DNA of 64,000 nucleotides from Guopingia tenuis (GTDB lineage: Bacteria; Bacillota; Clostridia; Christensenellales; Christensenellaceae): positions 62,001 to 126,000 of the forward strand of contig NZ_JACRSS010000005.1 in NCBI RefSeq assembly GCF_014384805.1, in the 5' to 3' direction. Shown one piece after another: positions 32,462 through 41,857 of the stretch. Position 1 is the stretch's first letter. Every line of letters starts with the position of its first letter. The notes under the pieces were generated by a model, which saw only the letters and a program-made list of their open reading frames with translations, had not been told where the DNA came from and made no database searches. A program made the translations under genes and the position numbers.

Positions 32462-33394
32462 TTAGTCCTTGGCACTGTTGCCAAGGACGTCCGAAACCTC
32501 GGAAATGGTGATAAACGCGTTGGCGTCGATGGATTTGACGATATTTTTCAGCTTGGCGATCTGAAAGCGGTTGACCACGAAATAGATCACCGTCCGGCTG
32601 GTATTGGAATAAAAGCCGGTGGCATGAATCTGGGTGACGCCCTTTTGAAAGGCTTCCGAGAGAGCCTGGCAGACCTCCTGAGCCTGGGTAGTGACGATCA
32701 TGGCTGATTTGGCCTTATCCAGGCCCTCTACGATGAAGTCCACGGTCTTGATGGCGGCGCAGTAGGCAATGATGGAATAGAGCGGCAGAATCCAGCTTTG
32801 AAAAATGCAGCCGATGACGATATACAACAAGACGTTGAAGGCCATGACGAAGGTTCCAACCGTCATGCCCAGCCCTTTGGCAAAAATCACGGCCATGACC
32901 TCGATGCCATCCATGGCGCCGCCGAACCGGATGGCCGTGCCGCTGCCTATTCCCGAAATTAAGCCGCCGAACAGGGCGCAGAGGACCAGGTCCTGTCCGG
33001 CAAAAGGGGAAGCGGATGAAACATCAATCGGAAGAATATCCGTGATGAGAAACGATGCCAGGGAATAGATAAGCACTGTCCAAATAGAATACAGAGTAAA
33101 AGAAGCTCCCTGCTTCTTATAGCCAAAGATAAATAGGGGAAGGTTTAGGACGATGAGGAAAAAAGAGAGGGTGAGATATTCGGGCGTGATCTGCCAAAGA
33201 AGCATGGAAGTGCCGGAGATGCCGCTGTCATATAAATTGACGGGAGCTAGGAACATCGTGACCCCAACGGCGTTGATACAGCCCGCGAGAAAGAGGAGCA
33301 GAAAATTCATTGCCCGCAGGCTTTTCAGCTCCCGGAAGAACGGGCGGCTTTGAGAAGAGGAAGGGATGTTTTTTTTTACGCTGCATGAAGACAC
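32462..33394 (-). CDS. YitT-family membrane protein (DUF161/DUF2179)
   Basis: An integral membrane protein with about five N-terminal hydrophobic segments (MNFLLLFLAGCINAVGVTMF onward) and a C-terminal cytoplasmic DUF2179 domain (SAMIVTTQAQEVCQALSEAF, then VTQIHATGFY). Function is unknown; homologues are common in Firmicutes. The start is undecided. The ATG with the ideal ribosome site (AAAGGAG, ATG at 33386) is out of frame by one base across a run of nine A. In frame there is only a GTG at 33394 that abuts the ribosome site, or an ATG at 33310 directly before the first membrane segment. Confidence 0.85.
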   Translation of the reverse strand: MSSCSVKKNIPSSSQSRPFFRELKSLRAMNFLLLFLAGCINAVGVTMFLAPVNLYDSGISGTSMLLWQITPEYLTLSFFLIVLNLPLFIFGYKKQGASFTLYSIWTVLIYSLASFLITDILPIDVSSASPFAGQDLVLCALFGGLISGIGSGTAIRFGGAMDGIEVMAVIFAKGLGMTVGTFVMAFNVLLYIVIGCIFQSWILPLYSIIAYCAAIKTVDFIVEGLDKAKSAMIVTTQAQEVCQALSEAFQKGVTQIHATGFYSNTSRTVIYFVVNRFQIAKLKNIVKSIDANAFITISEVSDVLGNSAKD

Positions 33395-33545
33395 TCCTTT
33401 ATAAAATCTTAATGTCAATTTCAGTATAACATAGGGACAAAGTCGAAGAAAAGTGAAAATAAACCCCTGGAGGGCTTTTCTTCATGAAAAGAAAGGTTTA
33501 TAATGATGCAGGATTTTTATTTTTTTATAAGGAAAGTGAAACAAA

Positions 33546-34922
33546 ATGATAACCGACATGACGGAAGGCTCGCCCGCCAAACTGCTTTGGCGTTTTTCCA
33601 TTCCCCTGTTTTTAAGCGTGATTTTTCAGCAGTTCTACAACATCGCCGACAGCGTTGTTGCCGGCCAGTTTGTGGGGGAAAACGCCCTGGCGGCGGTGGG
33701 AACATCCTATCCTATCACCATGATCTTCATGGCCGTGGCGACCGGAGCCAATATCGGGTGCTCCGTCATCATATCCCAGCTGTTTGGAGCAAAGGACTAT
33801 AGCCGGATGAAAACGGCAGTGAGCACATCCCTCATCTCCTGTCTGGCGCTTTCCCTGATACTTACGGTGGCGGGCGTGTTCTTATCCAGCCCTCTCATGC
33901 AAGCGCTCAACACGCCGGGGGACATCTTCGGCGATGCGGAGCTCTATTTGCAGGTCTATGTCTGGGGACTGGTCTTTCTTTTCCTCTATAACGTCTGCAC
34001 GGGAATTTTCACGGCGCTGGGGGATTCCAAGACGCCGCTCTATTTCCTCATTGCCTCTTCTCTGAGCAACATCGGCCTGGATATTCTGTTTGTGACGGCC
34101 TTTCAAATGGGCGTGGCAGGCGTGGCGTGGGCCACCTTCCTCTGCCAGGGCGTGGCCTCTGTTCTGGCGGCGCTTACGCTGTTCAAGCGGCTCCGGGCCA
34201 TTGAAACGCCCTATTATGCAAAATTCTCCGGCCATATGCTGGGAAACATCAGCAAGGTCGCCGTCCCCAGCATTCTCCAGCAGAGCTTTGTTTCGGTGGG
34301 GAATCTGTTGATCCAAGGGCTGGTGAACAGCTTCGGCCCAGCGGTCATTGCGGGGTATTCCGCCTCCATCAAGATCAACACCTTTGCCATCACCTCTATT
34401 TCCACTCTTTCCAATGGGCTCTCCAGCTATACCGCCCAAAATGTCGGGGCACGCAAGGTGGAGCGCGTCCGGCAGGGCGCCCGGGCCACGGCCGGAATGA
34501 GCGCCGGGATCATCGCGGCGTTTATCGCACTGCTTCTCCTTCTGAGCCGGCAGTTGGTGGGACTGTTTATGGATAACCCCAGCCAGACGGCCATGAGCGT
34601 GGGCGTGGAGTTCCTCCAGGTCGTTGTTCCCTTCTATGCGATTCTGGGCTGCAAGTTCATTTTCGATGGTGTGCTTCGGGGATCCGGCTCGATGATCTGT
34701 TTCATGATCGGAACTTTTTTGGATCTGATTATCCGCGTGGTGCTGTCCTTTGTGCTGACCGGATCGATGGGGCCTGCGGGCATTTTCTATGCCTGGCCTG
34801 CAGGCTGGGTCGTTTCCACGATTCTCGCAGGAGCCTTCTATTTCACGGGTATATGGAAGAGGCGCTGGAAACAGCCGGAAATGCCGCCCGAGGCCGAAGA
34901 ATGGGCGCCGGAAACCGAATAG
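33546..34922 (+). CDS. MATE-family efflux transporter
   Basis: A 458-residue transporter with twelve predicted membrane segments in two MatE halves: MTEGSPAKLLWRFSIPLFLS at the N-terminus, then DSVVAGQFVGENALAAVG, and SINGLS-type repeats in the second half (STLSNGLSSYTAQNVGA). It exports drugs or metabolites in exchange for sodium or protons; the substrate is not predictable. TATAAT at 33499 may be its -10 box. A terminator follows at 35055. Confidence 0.9.
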   Translation: MITDMTEGSPAKLLWRFSIPLFLSVIFQQFYNIADSVVAGQFVGENALAAVGTSYPITMIFMAVATGANIGCSVIISQLFGAKDYSRMKTAVSTSLISCLALSLILTVAGVFLSSPLMQALNTPGDIFGDAELYLQVYVWGLVFLFLYNVCTGIFTALGDSKTPLYFLIASSLSNIGLDILFVTAFQMGVAGVAWATFLCQGVASVLAALTLFKRLRAIETPYYAKFSGHMLGNISKVAVPSILQQSFVSVGNLLIQGLVNSFGPAVIAGYSASIKINTFAITSISTLSNGLSSYTAQNVGARKVERVRQGARATAGMSAGIIAAFIALLLLLSRQLVGLFMDNPSQTAMSVGVEFLQVVVPFYAILGCKFIFDGVLRGSGSMICFMIGTFLDLIIRVVLSFVLTGSMGPAGIFYAWPAGWVVSTILAGAFYFTGIWKRRWKQPEMPPEAEEWAPETE

Positions 34923-35054
34923 CAGAAAGAAAAAAGCATATCTGCAAACCGTGCCTTCGCTGCGAAAAGGGGGCAGCCCTTTGGCGGAAGGATATGAATG
35001 CAAATATGCCCGGCTATGCAGTTTTTTGTGCTGATAGAGAACGAACATCTGCAA

Positions 35055-35099
35055 GATGCACTGCCCGCGGAAGAAAGTATGGCAGTGCGTCTTTTTATT
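35055..35099 (+). terminator. Terminator downstream of the MATE gene
   Basis: GATGCACTGCC (35055-35065) pairs with GGCAGTGCGTC (35081-35091), followed by TTTTTATTT. Confidence 0.75.
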
Positions 35100-35134
35100 T
35101 GAAAGGATTTTGCTGCGGCCTGGCAAATGAAAAG

Positions 35135-35548
35135 CTACAGGACCATCACTAAAGTTCCAATGCCGATGAGAATACATCCGATCACTGATTTTGCAGTAAA
35201 TTCCTCATGCAGAAACGTAAAAGCCAGAATCAATGTAATGACTACGCTTAGCTTGTCGATGGGCACTACTTTTGAAGCTTCGCCGATTTGCAATGCGTGA
35301 TAATAGCAAAGCCAGGAGACTCCCGTGGCCAGACCGGATAGAATTAAAAATATCCAACTTTTTTTGCTGATTTCCGAAATGCCGTGTTGCGCGTTTGTGA
35401 GAAATACCATTCCCCACGCCATAATTACGACAACCACCGTTCGGATGGCTGTTGCAAGATTGGAATTTACCCCATCTATGCCGATTTTTGCCAATATAGA
35501 AGTGAGCGCGGCAAATATTGCGGACAGCAGTGCGAATACGAACCACAT
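35135..35548 (-). CDS. EamA-domain half transporter
   Basis: A 137-residue membrane protein with five hydrophobic segments, equal to one EamA repeat (MWFVFALLSAIFAALTSILA to FLHEEFTAKSVIGCILIGIG). Full drug/metabolite transporters have two repeats, so this one should dimerise. AGAGGAAATATC precedes the ATG. It stands alone; its A+T content is higher than that of the flanking transporter genes. Confidence 0.85.
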   Translation of the reverse strand: MWFVFALLSAIFAALTSILAKIGIDGVNSNLATAIRTVVVVIMAWGMVFLTNAQHGISEISKKSWIFLILSGLATGVSWLCYYHALQIGEASKVVPIDKLSVVITLILAFTFLHEEFTAKSVIGCILIGIGTLVMVL

Positions 35549-35916
35549 ATGATATTTCCTCTGTTCATTCTTTAAATTTATTCTATATTTTGGCTCTATT
35601 CATAAAATATATCACATAAAGCAGAAATTTTCACTGTTTGCGCCGCAGCCATCCCCATAGTTTCGCACTGGCAGTTTTGCTATCGATCATAAATCCGTTT
35701 AAACCGCACGTTGCCTTTCCCCAATGTTTGAAGCACTTTGTTTCCGGGAAAGGGCTGTTTTATATGAGTTGTCCCCCGGGCTTAAGCCGGAGGGCGCAGA
35801 AGCGGGAAAAGCGAGGTTTCCATATACGCCAGATAACCGGCATCGCCTTTTGGGCTTATGCAGGTGCCCGGATGAACCGGCGGAAGAAACCCTATCCATA
35901 CTTTGAGATCGGAAAA
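35549..35916. other. 368-base region without a recognisable gene
   Basis: The promoter side of the EamA gene is AT-rich; the rest is ordinary in composition. An open plus-strand frame (35638-36150) runs antisense into the MFS gene and resembles nothing, so it is not called. Confidence 0.5.
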
Positions 35917-37083
35917 TTATTGCTCTTTGCCAGCCCGGGAGAGCAGGACGATGAGGAGCCCGGCGACACACAAGGCGGCCAGAGAAAAATAGGCGGGGAT
36001 CATGCCCCATCCGGCCAGGAGCAGGCCCGCCAGCATGGGGCCAAAGGTCATGCCGACGCCATAGACGGCCTGGAAGAAGCCCATGGCCGTCGATTTCTTT
36101 TCCGGGGGGATGCCCCGCATGGCAGAGGACATGAACAGGGAGAGAAGTGAAGTAAAGCCAAGTCCGCCGATAAACTGAAGGATATAGAGCATCCAGACTG
36201 CTCCGGACAGGGGGACCAGGATGAGATAGGCGATGAAGCAGACGAAGAAGAAGGAGAACAGGAGCTTATCGCCCCATTTCTGCGCCGTTTCGGTGCCGGT
36301 AAAATACGATCCCAGTACGCCGGCTATGATATATAAAACCGAGCAGAGGCCGATTTGTATATTGGAGGCCCCAAGCTCCCGGGCATATTCTGTGGTGAAG
36401 GACATGGCTGTGCTCATATTGGCCGCCTGAATGAGAGCCGCGGCGAGGGCAAATATCCAAAGGGAGCGGAAACGGAGAACCCCCAAAAGTTCCCGGATAG
36501 AGGGAACATGTTCCCGCGGAGGCGCCGGCGATTCCTGGACAAAAAAACTGATGAGAAAGCCCAAAAGGGCGGCCCCTGCGCTCAGCAGAAAGAGGATGTC
36601 CACCCCTGCCGCCTGGGAGACGACGGTACCCACGGCAAAACCGATGAGGGTGCCGCAGTTGTTGACCATGAGAATGGTGCCCGTGGCTTTTTTCAGCCCG
36701 CCCGGCCCATAATAGGTGGGGAAAAGAACGGTGAAGGAGATCCAGGTGGAGGCGGCCATCCCCGAGATGAGGTTGGCGATCAGAAAAGCGGTTCCCGAAG
36801 GCCAGAGATAGCGCAGGAGGGAGGCAATCCCCGCCAGCAGTACGCCAATGGAGATAAAGGGCTTATGATGGCTCTTCCGGTCGGCAAACAGCCCAAGGGG
36901 GATGCGGATGACCATTTGGGAAAAGCCATAGACCCCGACGATGACCCCGACTGTGGAAGCGGCCAGCCCCATAGCCGTCAGGTATGGCGTTTGATAGGGA
37001 ATATAGATATAGAGCGCAAACCAGAACAGGCCGGTGACCAGCAGCAGAGGCAGACGTTTGCGTGAAGCGACAGGGTTTTCCAT
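35917..37083 (-). CDS. Major facilitator superfamily transporter
   Basis: A 388-residue, twelve-segment MFS protein. The motif-A-like loop between segments 2 and 3 reads GLFADRKSHHKPFI, and PYQTPYLTAMGLAASTVGVI forms the first extracellular loop. Likely a drug or metabolite exporter; substrate unknown. The start at 37083 lies behind AGGGAGGAACTGTT; 17 codons further upstream are open but unsupported. Confidence 0.88.
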   Translation of the reverse strand: MENPVASRKRLPLLLVTGLFWFALYIYIPYQTPYLTAMGLAASTVGVIVGVYGFSQMVIRIPLGLFADRKSHHKPFISIGVLLAGIASLLRYLWPSGTAFLIANLISGMAASTWISFTVLFPTYYGPGGLKKATGTILMVNNCGTLIGFAVGTVVSQAAGVDILFLLSAGAALLGFLISFFVQESPAPPREHVPSIRELLGVLRFRSLWIFALAAALIQAANMSTAMSFTTEYARELGASNIQIGLCSVLYIIAGVLGSYFTGTETAQKWGDKLLFSFFFVCFIAYLILVPLSGAVWMLYILQFIGGLGFTSLLSLFMSSAMRGIPPEKKSTAMGFFQAVYGVGMTFGPMLAGLLLAGWGMIPAYFSLAALCVAGLLIVLLSRAGKEQ

Positions 37084-37272
37084 AACAGTTCCTCCCTTTT
37101 TGTGATGACACTTCTGCTCGATGGCAACTCCCATGGGCGGAAGGATGCAAATGTGAATTTTGGGGATATATTTTCATTTTAGCACGACAAGGGGAAAAGT
37201 CAATTTTTTCCTCGAAAATATAAAAAATTTTAAAAGGATTGTTAAGTTTCCATGAAAGATGGAAAAAGTGTG

Positions 37273-37301
37273 TTACAAACGAAAAAAACTGCATATATAA
37301 T
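37273..37301 (+). promoter_or_regulatory. Promoter of the LysM gene
   Basis: TTACAA (37273-37278), 17-base spacer, TATAAT (37296-37301). Transcription would start near 37308, giving a leader of about 145 bases. Confidence 0.65.
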
Positions 37302-37350
37302 ATAAATACACACCTATGTTTTGCGGTTGTGCGGCCAGCGCATACGCCGG

Positions 37351-37381
37351 AAAAAACCGGGGGCTTCCATCCGGTTTTTTT
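37351..37381 (+). terminator. Attenuator-like terminator in the LysM leader
   Basis: AAAAAACCGG (37351-37360), loop of 10, CCGGTTTTTTT (37371-37381). A GCCGG just before (37346-37350) could pair with the CCGG at 37357-37360 and break the terminator, so two exclusive folds exist. Confidence 0.6.
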
Positions 37382-37452
37382 AACGGGAAAACAACGGAAC
37401 GAATACCCGGCGCCGGCCGGCAGAAATATACACAGGAGGGAAGGTTGAAACG

Positions 37453-38061
37453 ATGATGTCGCAAACAATAGAAGAAAAAAAGAGTATGGACAGTGAGAAT
37501 GGACGGACAGGGCGCCCGATGCGGACGGAAAACAGGGAAAACAGCTGCCCGGGCGGCGATTTTGCGCGGATTGGAAAGGCCCAGAGCCTGGAAAAACTGG
37601 CGGCGGCCTATGGCGTGACGCCGGAGGAGCTTTTGGAGGCGAATCCTTATCTCCGGCCGGAACGGATGGTTCCCGGCCAGGTGGTCGTCATTCCCGGGCA
37701 GGAAGGCAAGGCATGGAAAGGGCCGGTGAAAAAAATGGAATACATTATGAAAGATACGGATACATTGGGAGATATTCTCCGGAAATTTGACATCAGCATT
37801 CTGCAGCTCCGGCGGCTGAACCCGGGGCGGGATGTGTTTTCGCTGGGAGCGGGGGACGCCGTTGACGTGCCTGTTTGGCCGGAAACCAGCCTGGAGGACG
37901 GATACTATATTCTGGGCGCCGGGGATACCCTGGCGGGCGCTGCGCAGAAGTTCGGCACCAGCGTCATGGAGCTTTTAAGAGCCAATCCCAACCTGCGGCC
38001 CCAGGAATTCTGCGCCGGGCAGCGCATCGCCCTGCCGCGCCGCCGGACCTATGCCCATTAA
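37453..38061 (+). CDS. Protein with three LysM domains, no signal peptide
   Basis: A 202-residue protein: a polar N-terminal 35 residues, then three LysM modules, about 40-80 (LEKLAAAYGVTPEELLEANP), 97-140 (TLGDILRKFDISILQLRRLN) and 150-195 (TLAGAAQKFGTSVMELLRANP). LysM binds N-acetylglucosamine polymers. Lack of an export signal fits spore-coat or inner-spore proteins made in the mother cell (SafA/SpoVID-like), but that is inference. ACAGGAGGGAAGG lies upstream of the ATG. Transcription appears to pass an attenuator-like hairpin. Confidence 0.85.
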   Translation: MMSQTIEEKKSMDSENGRTGRPMRTENRENSCPGGDFARIGKAQSLEKLAAAYGVTPEELLEANPYLRPERMVPGQVVVIPGQEGKAWKGPVKKMEYIMKDTDTLGDILRKFDISILQLRRLNPGRDVFSLGAGDAVDVPVWPETSLEDGYYILGAGDTLAGAAQKFGTSVMELLRANPNLRPQEFCAGQRIALPRRRTYAH

Positions 38062-38092
38062 GCCTTTTTTGCGTGGATTTTTTGCGGGGATG

Positions 38093-38121
38093 TTGCCCGC
38101 CGGCGAATTTTAGGATAGAAT
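38093..38121 (+). promoter_or_regulatory. Promoter of dapL
   Basis: TTGCCC (38093-38098), 17-base spacer, TAGAAT (38116-38121). Confidence 0.5.
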
Positions 38122-38166
38122 AGACGCAGGAAAATATTGCGATTCGATTCTGAAAGGAGCATACCA

Positions 38167-39402
38167 ATGATAAAAGTCAATTCCAATTTTGGAAAATTAC
38201 AGGGCAGCTACCTGTTTTCTGAAACGGCAAAGCGCATCAACGCCCACGCCCAGGCGCATCCCGAGGCGGAGATCATCCGGCTGGGGATCGGGGATGTGAC
38301 CATGCCCATCTGCGAGGCGGTTTCCAAAGCCATGCACAAGGCGGTGGACGAAATGGCGACCAAGGGCGGCTTCCATGGCTATGGCCCCGAGCAGGGCTAT
38401 GAGTTTCTCCGGGCGGCCATTGCCAAGAACGATTATAAAGCGCGGGGCGTGGACATTGCACTGGATGAAATTTTTGTGAGCGACGGTTCCAAATGCGACA
38501 CGGGCAATATCGGCGATATCCTGGGGAGCGACTGTGTTGTCGCCGTCACCGACCCGGTCTATCCCGTCTATGTGGATACCAACGTTATGGCGGGGCGCTC
38601 GGGAGATTTTGACCCGGCCACTGGACGCTTTAAAAATATCGTATATATCGTGACGGACGCGGGCAACAGCTTTGTTCCCGAAATCCCCAAACAGAAGGTG
38701 GATATCGTCTATCTCTGCTATCCCAATAACCCCACGGGAATGACGCTCACCCGGGACCAGTTAAAAGTATGGGTGGATTGGGCGAATAAGGAGGGGGTGC
38801 TTATCCTCTTTGACGGTGCCTATGAGCGGTTTATTACCGAGGACGATGTGCCCCACAGCATCTATGAGATCGAGGGCGCCAAAACCTGCGCCATCGAATT
38901 CCGCTCCTTCTCCAAAACCGCCGGGTTTACGGGAACGCGCTGCGCCTATACCGTGGTGCCCAAGGAGCTGATGGGCAGAGACGATAAGGGGCAGGCAGTT
39001 TCCCTGAACGCCCTTTGGAATCGGCGCCATACTACCAAGTTTAACGGGGTGTCCTATGTCGTCCAGCGGGGCGCAGAGGCAGTATATTCCCCCGAGGGCA
39101 GGCAGCAGGTGGAAAGTGTTCTGGCCTATTATCTCAACAATGCCAAGATCATTCTGAAAGGGCTGGCGGATATCGGAATCACGGCCTATGGCGGCGTGAA
39201 TTCCCCCTATGTCTGGCTGAAAACGCCGGGCGGCATGGATTCCTGGAGCTTCTTTGACAAGCTCTTAAAGGAGGCCAATGTGGCGGGAACTCCGGGCGCG
39301 GGCTTTGGCGCTGCGGGTGAAGGATATTTCCGCCTGACGGCATTCAACACGCCGGAAAACACAGAGCGGGCCATTCAACGGTTTGCTTCGCTGAACATCT
39401 GA
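38167..39402 (+). CDS. dapL: LL-diaminopimelate aminotransferase
   Basis: DapL converts tetrahydrodipicolinate directly to LL-diaminopimelate using glutamate, a short route to lysine and peptidoglycan. The 411-residue fold-type I enzyme starts IKVNSNFGKLQGSYLF after Met, has YPNNPTGMTLT and the PLP lysine Lys250 in RSFSKTAGFTG. Length and N-terminus fit the DapL family rather than aspartate aminotransferase. Start 38167 follows AAAGGAGCATACC. No other dap genes are nearby. Confidence 0.95.
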   Translation: MIKVNSNFGKLQGSYLFSETAKRINAHAQAHPEAEIIRLGIGDVTMPICEAVSKAMHKAVDEMATKGGFHGYGPEQGYEFLRAAIAKNDYKARGVDIALDEIFVSDGSKCDTGNIGDILGSDCVVAVTDPVYPVYVDTNVMAGRSGDFDPATGRFKNIVYIVTDAGNSFVPEIPKQKVDIVYLCYPNNPTGMTLTRDQLKVWVDWANKEGVLILFDGAYERFITEDDVPHSIYEIEGAKTCAIEFRSFSKTAGFTGTRCAYTVVPKELMGRDDKGQAVSLNALWNRRHTTKFNGVSYVVQRGAEAVYSPEGRQQVESVLAYYLNNAKIILKGLADIGITAYGGVNSPYVWLKTPGGMDSWSFFDKLLKEANVAGTPGAGFGAAGEGYFRLTAFNTPENTERAIQRFASLNI

Positions 39403-39405
39403 TAA

Positions 39406-39439
39406 TAAAAAACGGGAGTGCCTAGCTCCCGTTTTTTTT
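39406..39439 (+). terminator. Terminator of dapL
   Basis: AAAAAACGGGAG, loop TGCCTAG, CTCCCGTTTTTTTT. Confidence 0.9.
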
Positions 39440-39971
39440 GGATGGAGATATCCGGCGACAAAGATGAAAGAGGTTTTGCTTGAAAGCTGGAGAGAAAGCA
39501 GATGCGGATAGAGAAACAGGCCTATGCGTTCCCAGCTTTTTGCCCTGGATATCTTTCTGACGACGTGGCCTCCGCCTCTCCCTTGTCCGAATAGAGCCGG
39601 GAATTCCGCACCCTCTAAGTGGCCAAAGATTTGAGCAAACTGCCAAAGAAACGCCGCCATTCCTTGATTATCAGAGGGATGCGGCATTTCTTATAATATC
39701 TCGTCTTCACTTATTAAAAATTCCATAGGGGCCTGCGCCGGGATTTTGCATAGCAAAGCTGGCATATAAAGAGAAGCGGAGGACCATCTCTGCCGTATAT
39801 AAAATGGAATCCGGCCCTGAGAGGGGATATCCTGCCTAAGTTATATGGCTTTGCAGGGCGGAGATTGGAACCCTTGCTTTTTTATGGCCTTTTTAATATA
39901 CAGGCCCCTCTGCATGCTGCATTTGTGGATATCCCGCAGATCTTCCACTTTGCGGAACAGAAAAAACGAGC
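39440..39971. other. 530-base region without a recognisable gene
   Basis: Broken by stops in all frames apart from short ones. A minus-strand frame (39265-39687) crosses the dapL terminator and end and has no family features. The tract looks like decayed sequence; no RNA structure is evident. Confidence 0.5.
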
Positions 39972-41333
39972 TCAGGCCTGCGGCCCGGTTTCCTCTGCAC
40001 CCAGGCGCAGAATCTCCGGCTTTTTCCGGTGGATAAAGAGAGAATAGCTGACTGTGGAGAAAATGGGGCCGGCCAGAATGGCCAGGCCGACGCCCGTGAA
40101 TCCCCAAAGATGCGTGGCCAGAAGCGCCACCGGAATGCGGACAATATATTGAGAGAGGATGACATTTTTTAAGGGATACATCACGTTGCCGGTCCCGCGG
40201 ATAAAGCCGGTCATGGGGAATACCAGGGCGAAAAACACATAAGAGAAGCAGGTAATATGGAGATAGGTGGTGGTATATTCGATTACCTGCGGGTCCTGGT
40301 TGAAAAGAGCGGTGATGCCGGGCGCGAAGAAAAACGCAGCAGCCGCCACCAAAATTGCGATGCCTACCGAGATCTTTAGGGCCTCCCGAAGCCCGGCAAA
40401 GGCCCGCTCGGGTTTTTTTGCGCCGATATTCTGCGAACCGAAGGAGGCGAGGGCGGCGTTGATGGCATCGCTGGGCAGTGTGGCGAAGCTGTCAACTTTG
40501 ACGCCCACGCCATAGGCCGCGCTGGCTTCCACTCCAAAGGCGTTGACGATGCCGCTGAAAATGGTCAGGGAGAGATTCAAAAGAAGCTGGTGAAGCGCAG
40601 AGGGGAGGCCGATTTTCAGCACATATTTCAGCTCTTGCTTGTGAATGCGGATCTCCCGGGGACGGAAGCGGATGACATGATCCTTAACGCGGAAATAGAT
40701 GAGTCCCAGGATGAAGGACAGGGCCTGGGCCATCACCGTGGCGATGGCAGCCCCCAGCGGCCCCATATACATCAGGCCGACAAAGATATAATCCAGGAGA
40801 ATGTTGGCAAGCGTCGCTACAATGATAAACAGCATGGAGGAGCGGGAATCGCCGAAGCCCCGCTGGAACGCGCCGATGAGGTTATAGCCGAACATAAACA
40901 GAAGCCCAAGGAAAATGGTGCGCAGATAATCTGTCGCGCCCGGGAGAGCGGAGACGGGCGTATTTACCCAGCTCAAAATTGCAGGCGTCAAAAACCATCC
41001 GACAAGCGAGAGGGCCAGGGCACAGATCCCATAGAAGGCGATGCAGGTATTGGCGATGGCCTTGACCCGATCCTGCCGCCCCTGGCCCAGCTGGGCTGCG
41101 ATGACGATGGAGACCCCCACCGAAAGGCCGGAAATGGTCATAATCAAAATATTCATAATCGGACCGCAGACCGAAACGGCGGAAAGTCCGGCGGGATTCG
41201 TAAACTGCCCGACAAAGATCATGTCGACGGCGTTATAGAGCGCCTGAAAGAGATTGGAGATTACCAGGGGAAAGGCGAAGCGGAGCAGATGCCCCCGCAC
41301 GTTTCCCTGGGTCAGATCGGTGTATAAAGCCAT
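39972..41333 (-). CDS. MATE-family efflux transporter (second paralogue)
   Basis: A 453-residue, twelve-segment MATE protein: MALYTDLTQGNVRGHLLRFA, DMIFVGQFTNPAGLSAVSVC, and the second-half repeat LPSDAINAALASFGSQNIGA. It differs clearly from the MATE protein at 33546, so the two are not a recent duplication. GGGAGG lies 12 bases before the ATG. It shows the NorM/DinF-like layout; the substrate is unknown. Confidence 0.9.
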   Translation of the reverse strand: MALYTDLTQGNVRGHLLRFAFPLVISNLFQALYNAVDMIFVGQFTNPAGLSAVSVCGPIMNILIMTISGLSVGVSIVIAAQLGQGRQDRVKAIANTCIAFYGICALALSLVGWFLTPAILSWVNTPVSALPGATDYLRTIFLGLLFMFGYNLIGAFQRGFGDSRSSMLFIIVATLANILLDYIFVGLMYMGPLGAAIATVMAQALSFILGLIYFRVKDHVIRFRPREIRIHKQELKYVLKIGLPSALHQLLLNLSLTIFSGIVNAFGVEASAAYGVGVKVDSFATLPSDAINAALASFGSQNIGAKKPERAFAGLREALKISVGIAILVAAAAFFFAPGITALFNQDPQVIEYTTTYLHITCFSYVFFALVFPMTGFIRGTGNVMYPLKNVILSQYIVRIPVALLATHLWGFTGVGLAILAGPIFSTVSYSLFIHRKKPEILRLGAEETGPQA

Positions 41334-41796
41334 TTTGCTGTCAGCCTCCCGAAGATATTACAGGTAAAAAACTTTTTTTATAACCGGAGCGAAGCGCAGG
41401 TTTCAAAAAATTGTCCTTGATTCCTTTTATGCGCCAGCGGCGCAAAAAATCTTAGATCCAATTATTTTTTATTATAGAAGAAAAACAGGAGCAAAGCCAG
41501 AAAAAATTTGCTGGAAATTCATAAGGGGATGATGGCGCTGAAATTTTTTATGGGAGAGAAGAAGAAACAGAGCTCTGGACGGGAACGGCGGATGGCATAA
41601 GGGAGGATGCCCGGATATATGGATTGCCGCCATTGGCGAGATGATGGACGGAAAACTGACTCTCTGATGCGGAATATCTATCGGCCGGGAAGGACCGCCC
41701 ATATTTGGCATTGGGTTTACCCATACGGAACAAGTGGATTAAGAATAACAGGAAAGACGGCGGTTCCCTATGGTGCGGCTTATGAGAAAAAGGATA
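41334..41796. other. 460-base region without a recognisable gene
   Basis: It contains short inverted repeats (AACCGGAGC.../...GCGCAGGTT near 41383-41402; GCGCC-agc-GGCGC near 41431-41443) and no convincing coding frame. Its role is unknown. Confidence 0.45.
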
Positions 41797-41832
41797 AAAT
41801 GCCCTGTCCCGGATAAAGGGCAGGGCATTTAT
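41797..41832. terminator. Terminator of the LarA-like gene
   Basis: AAATGCCCTG (41797-41806) pairs with CAGGGCATTT (41821-41830), with A/T runs outside the stem. It can serve the minus-strand gene. Confidence 0.75.
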
Positions 41833-41857
41833 TATATTTGGAAAATAGGATGGCGGA

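Larger units (their letters stand above)
37084..37452. other. Leader and promoter region of the LysM gene
   Basis: An AT-rich part (37190-37320) holds the promoter; a GC-rich leader follows with a terminator-like hairpin. No gene was found. Confidence 0.5.
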
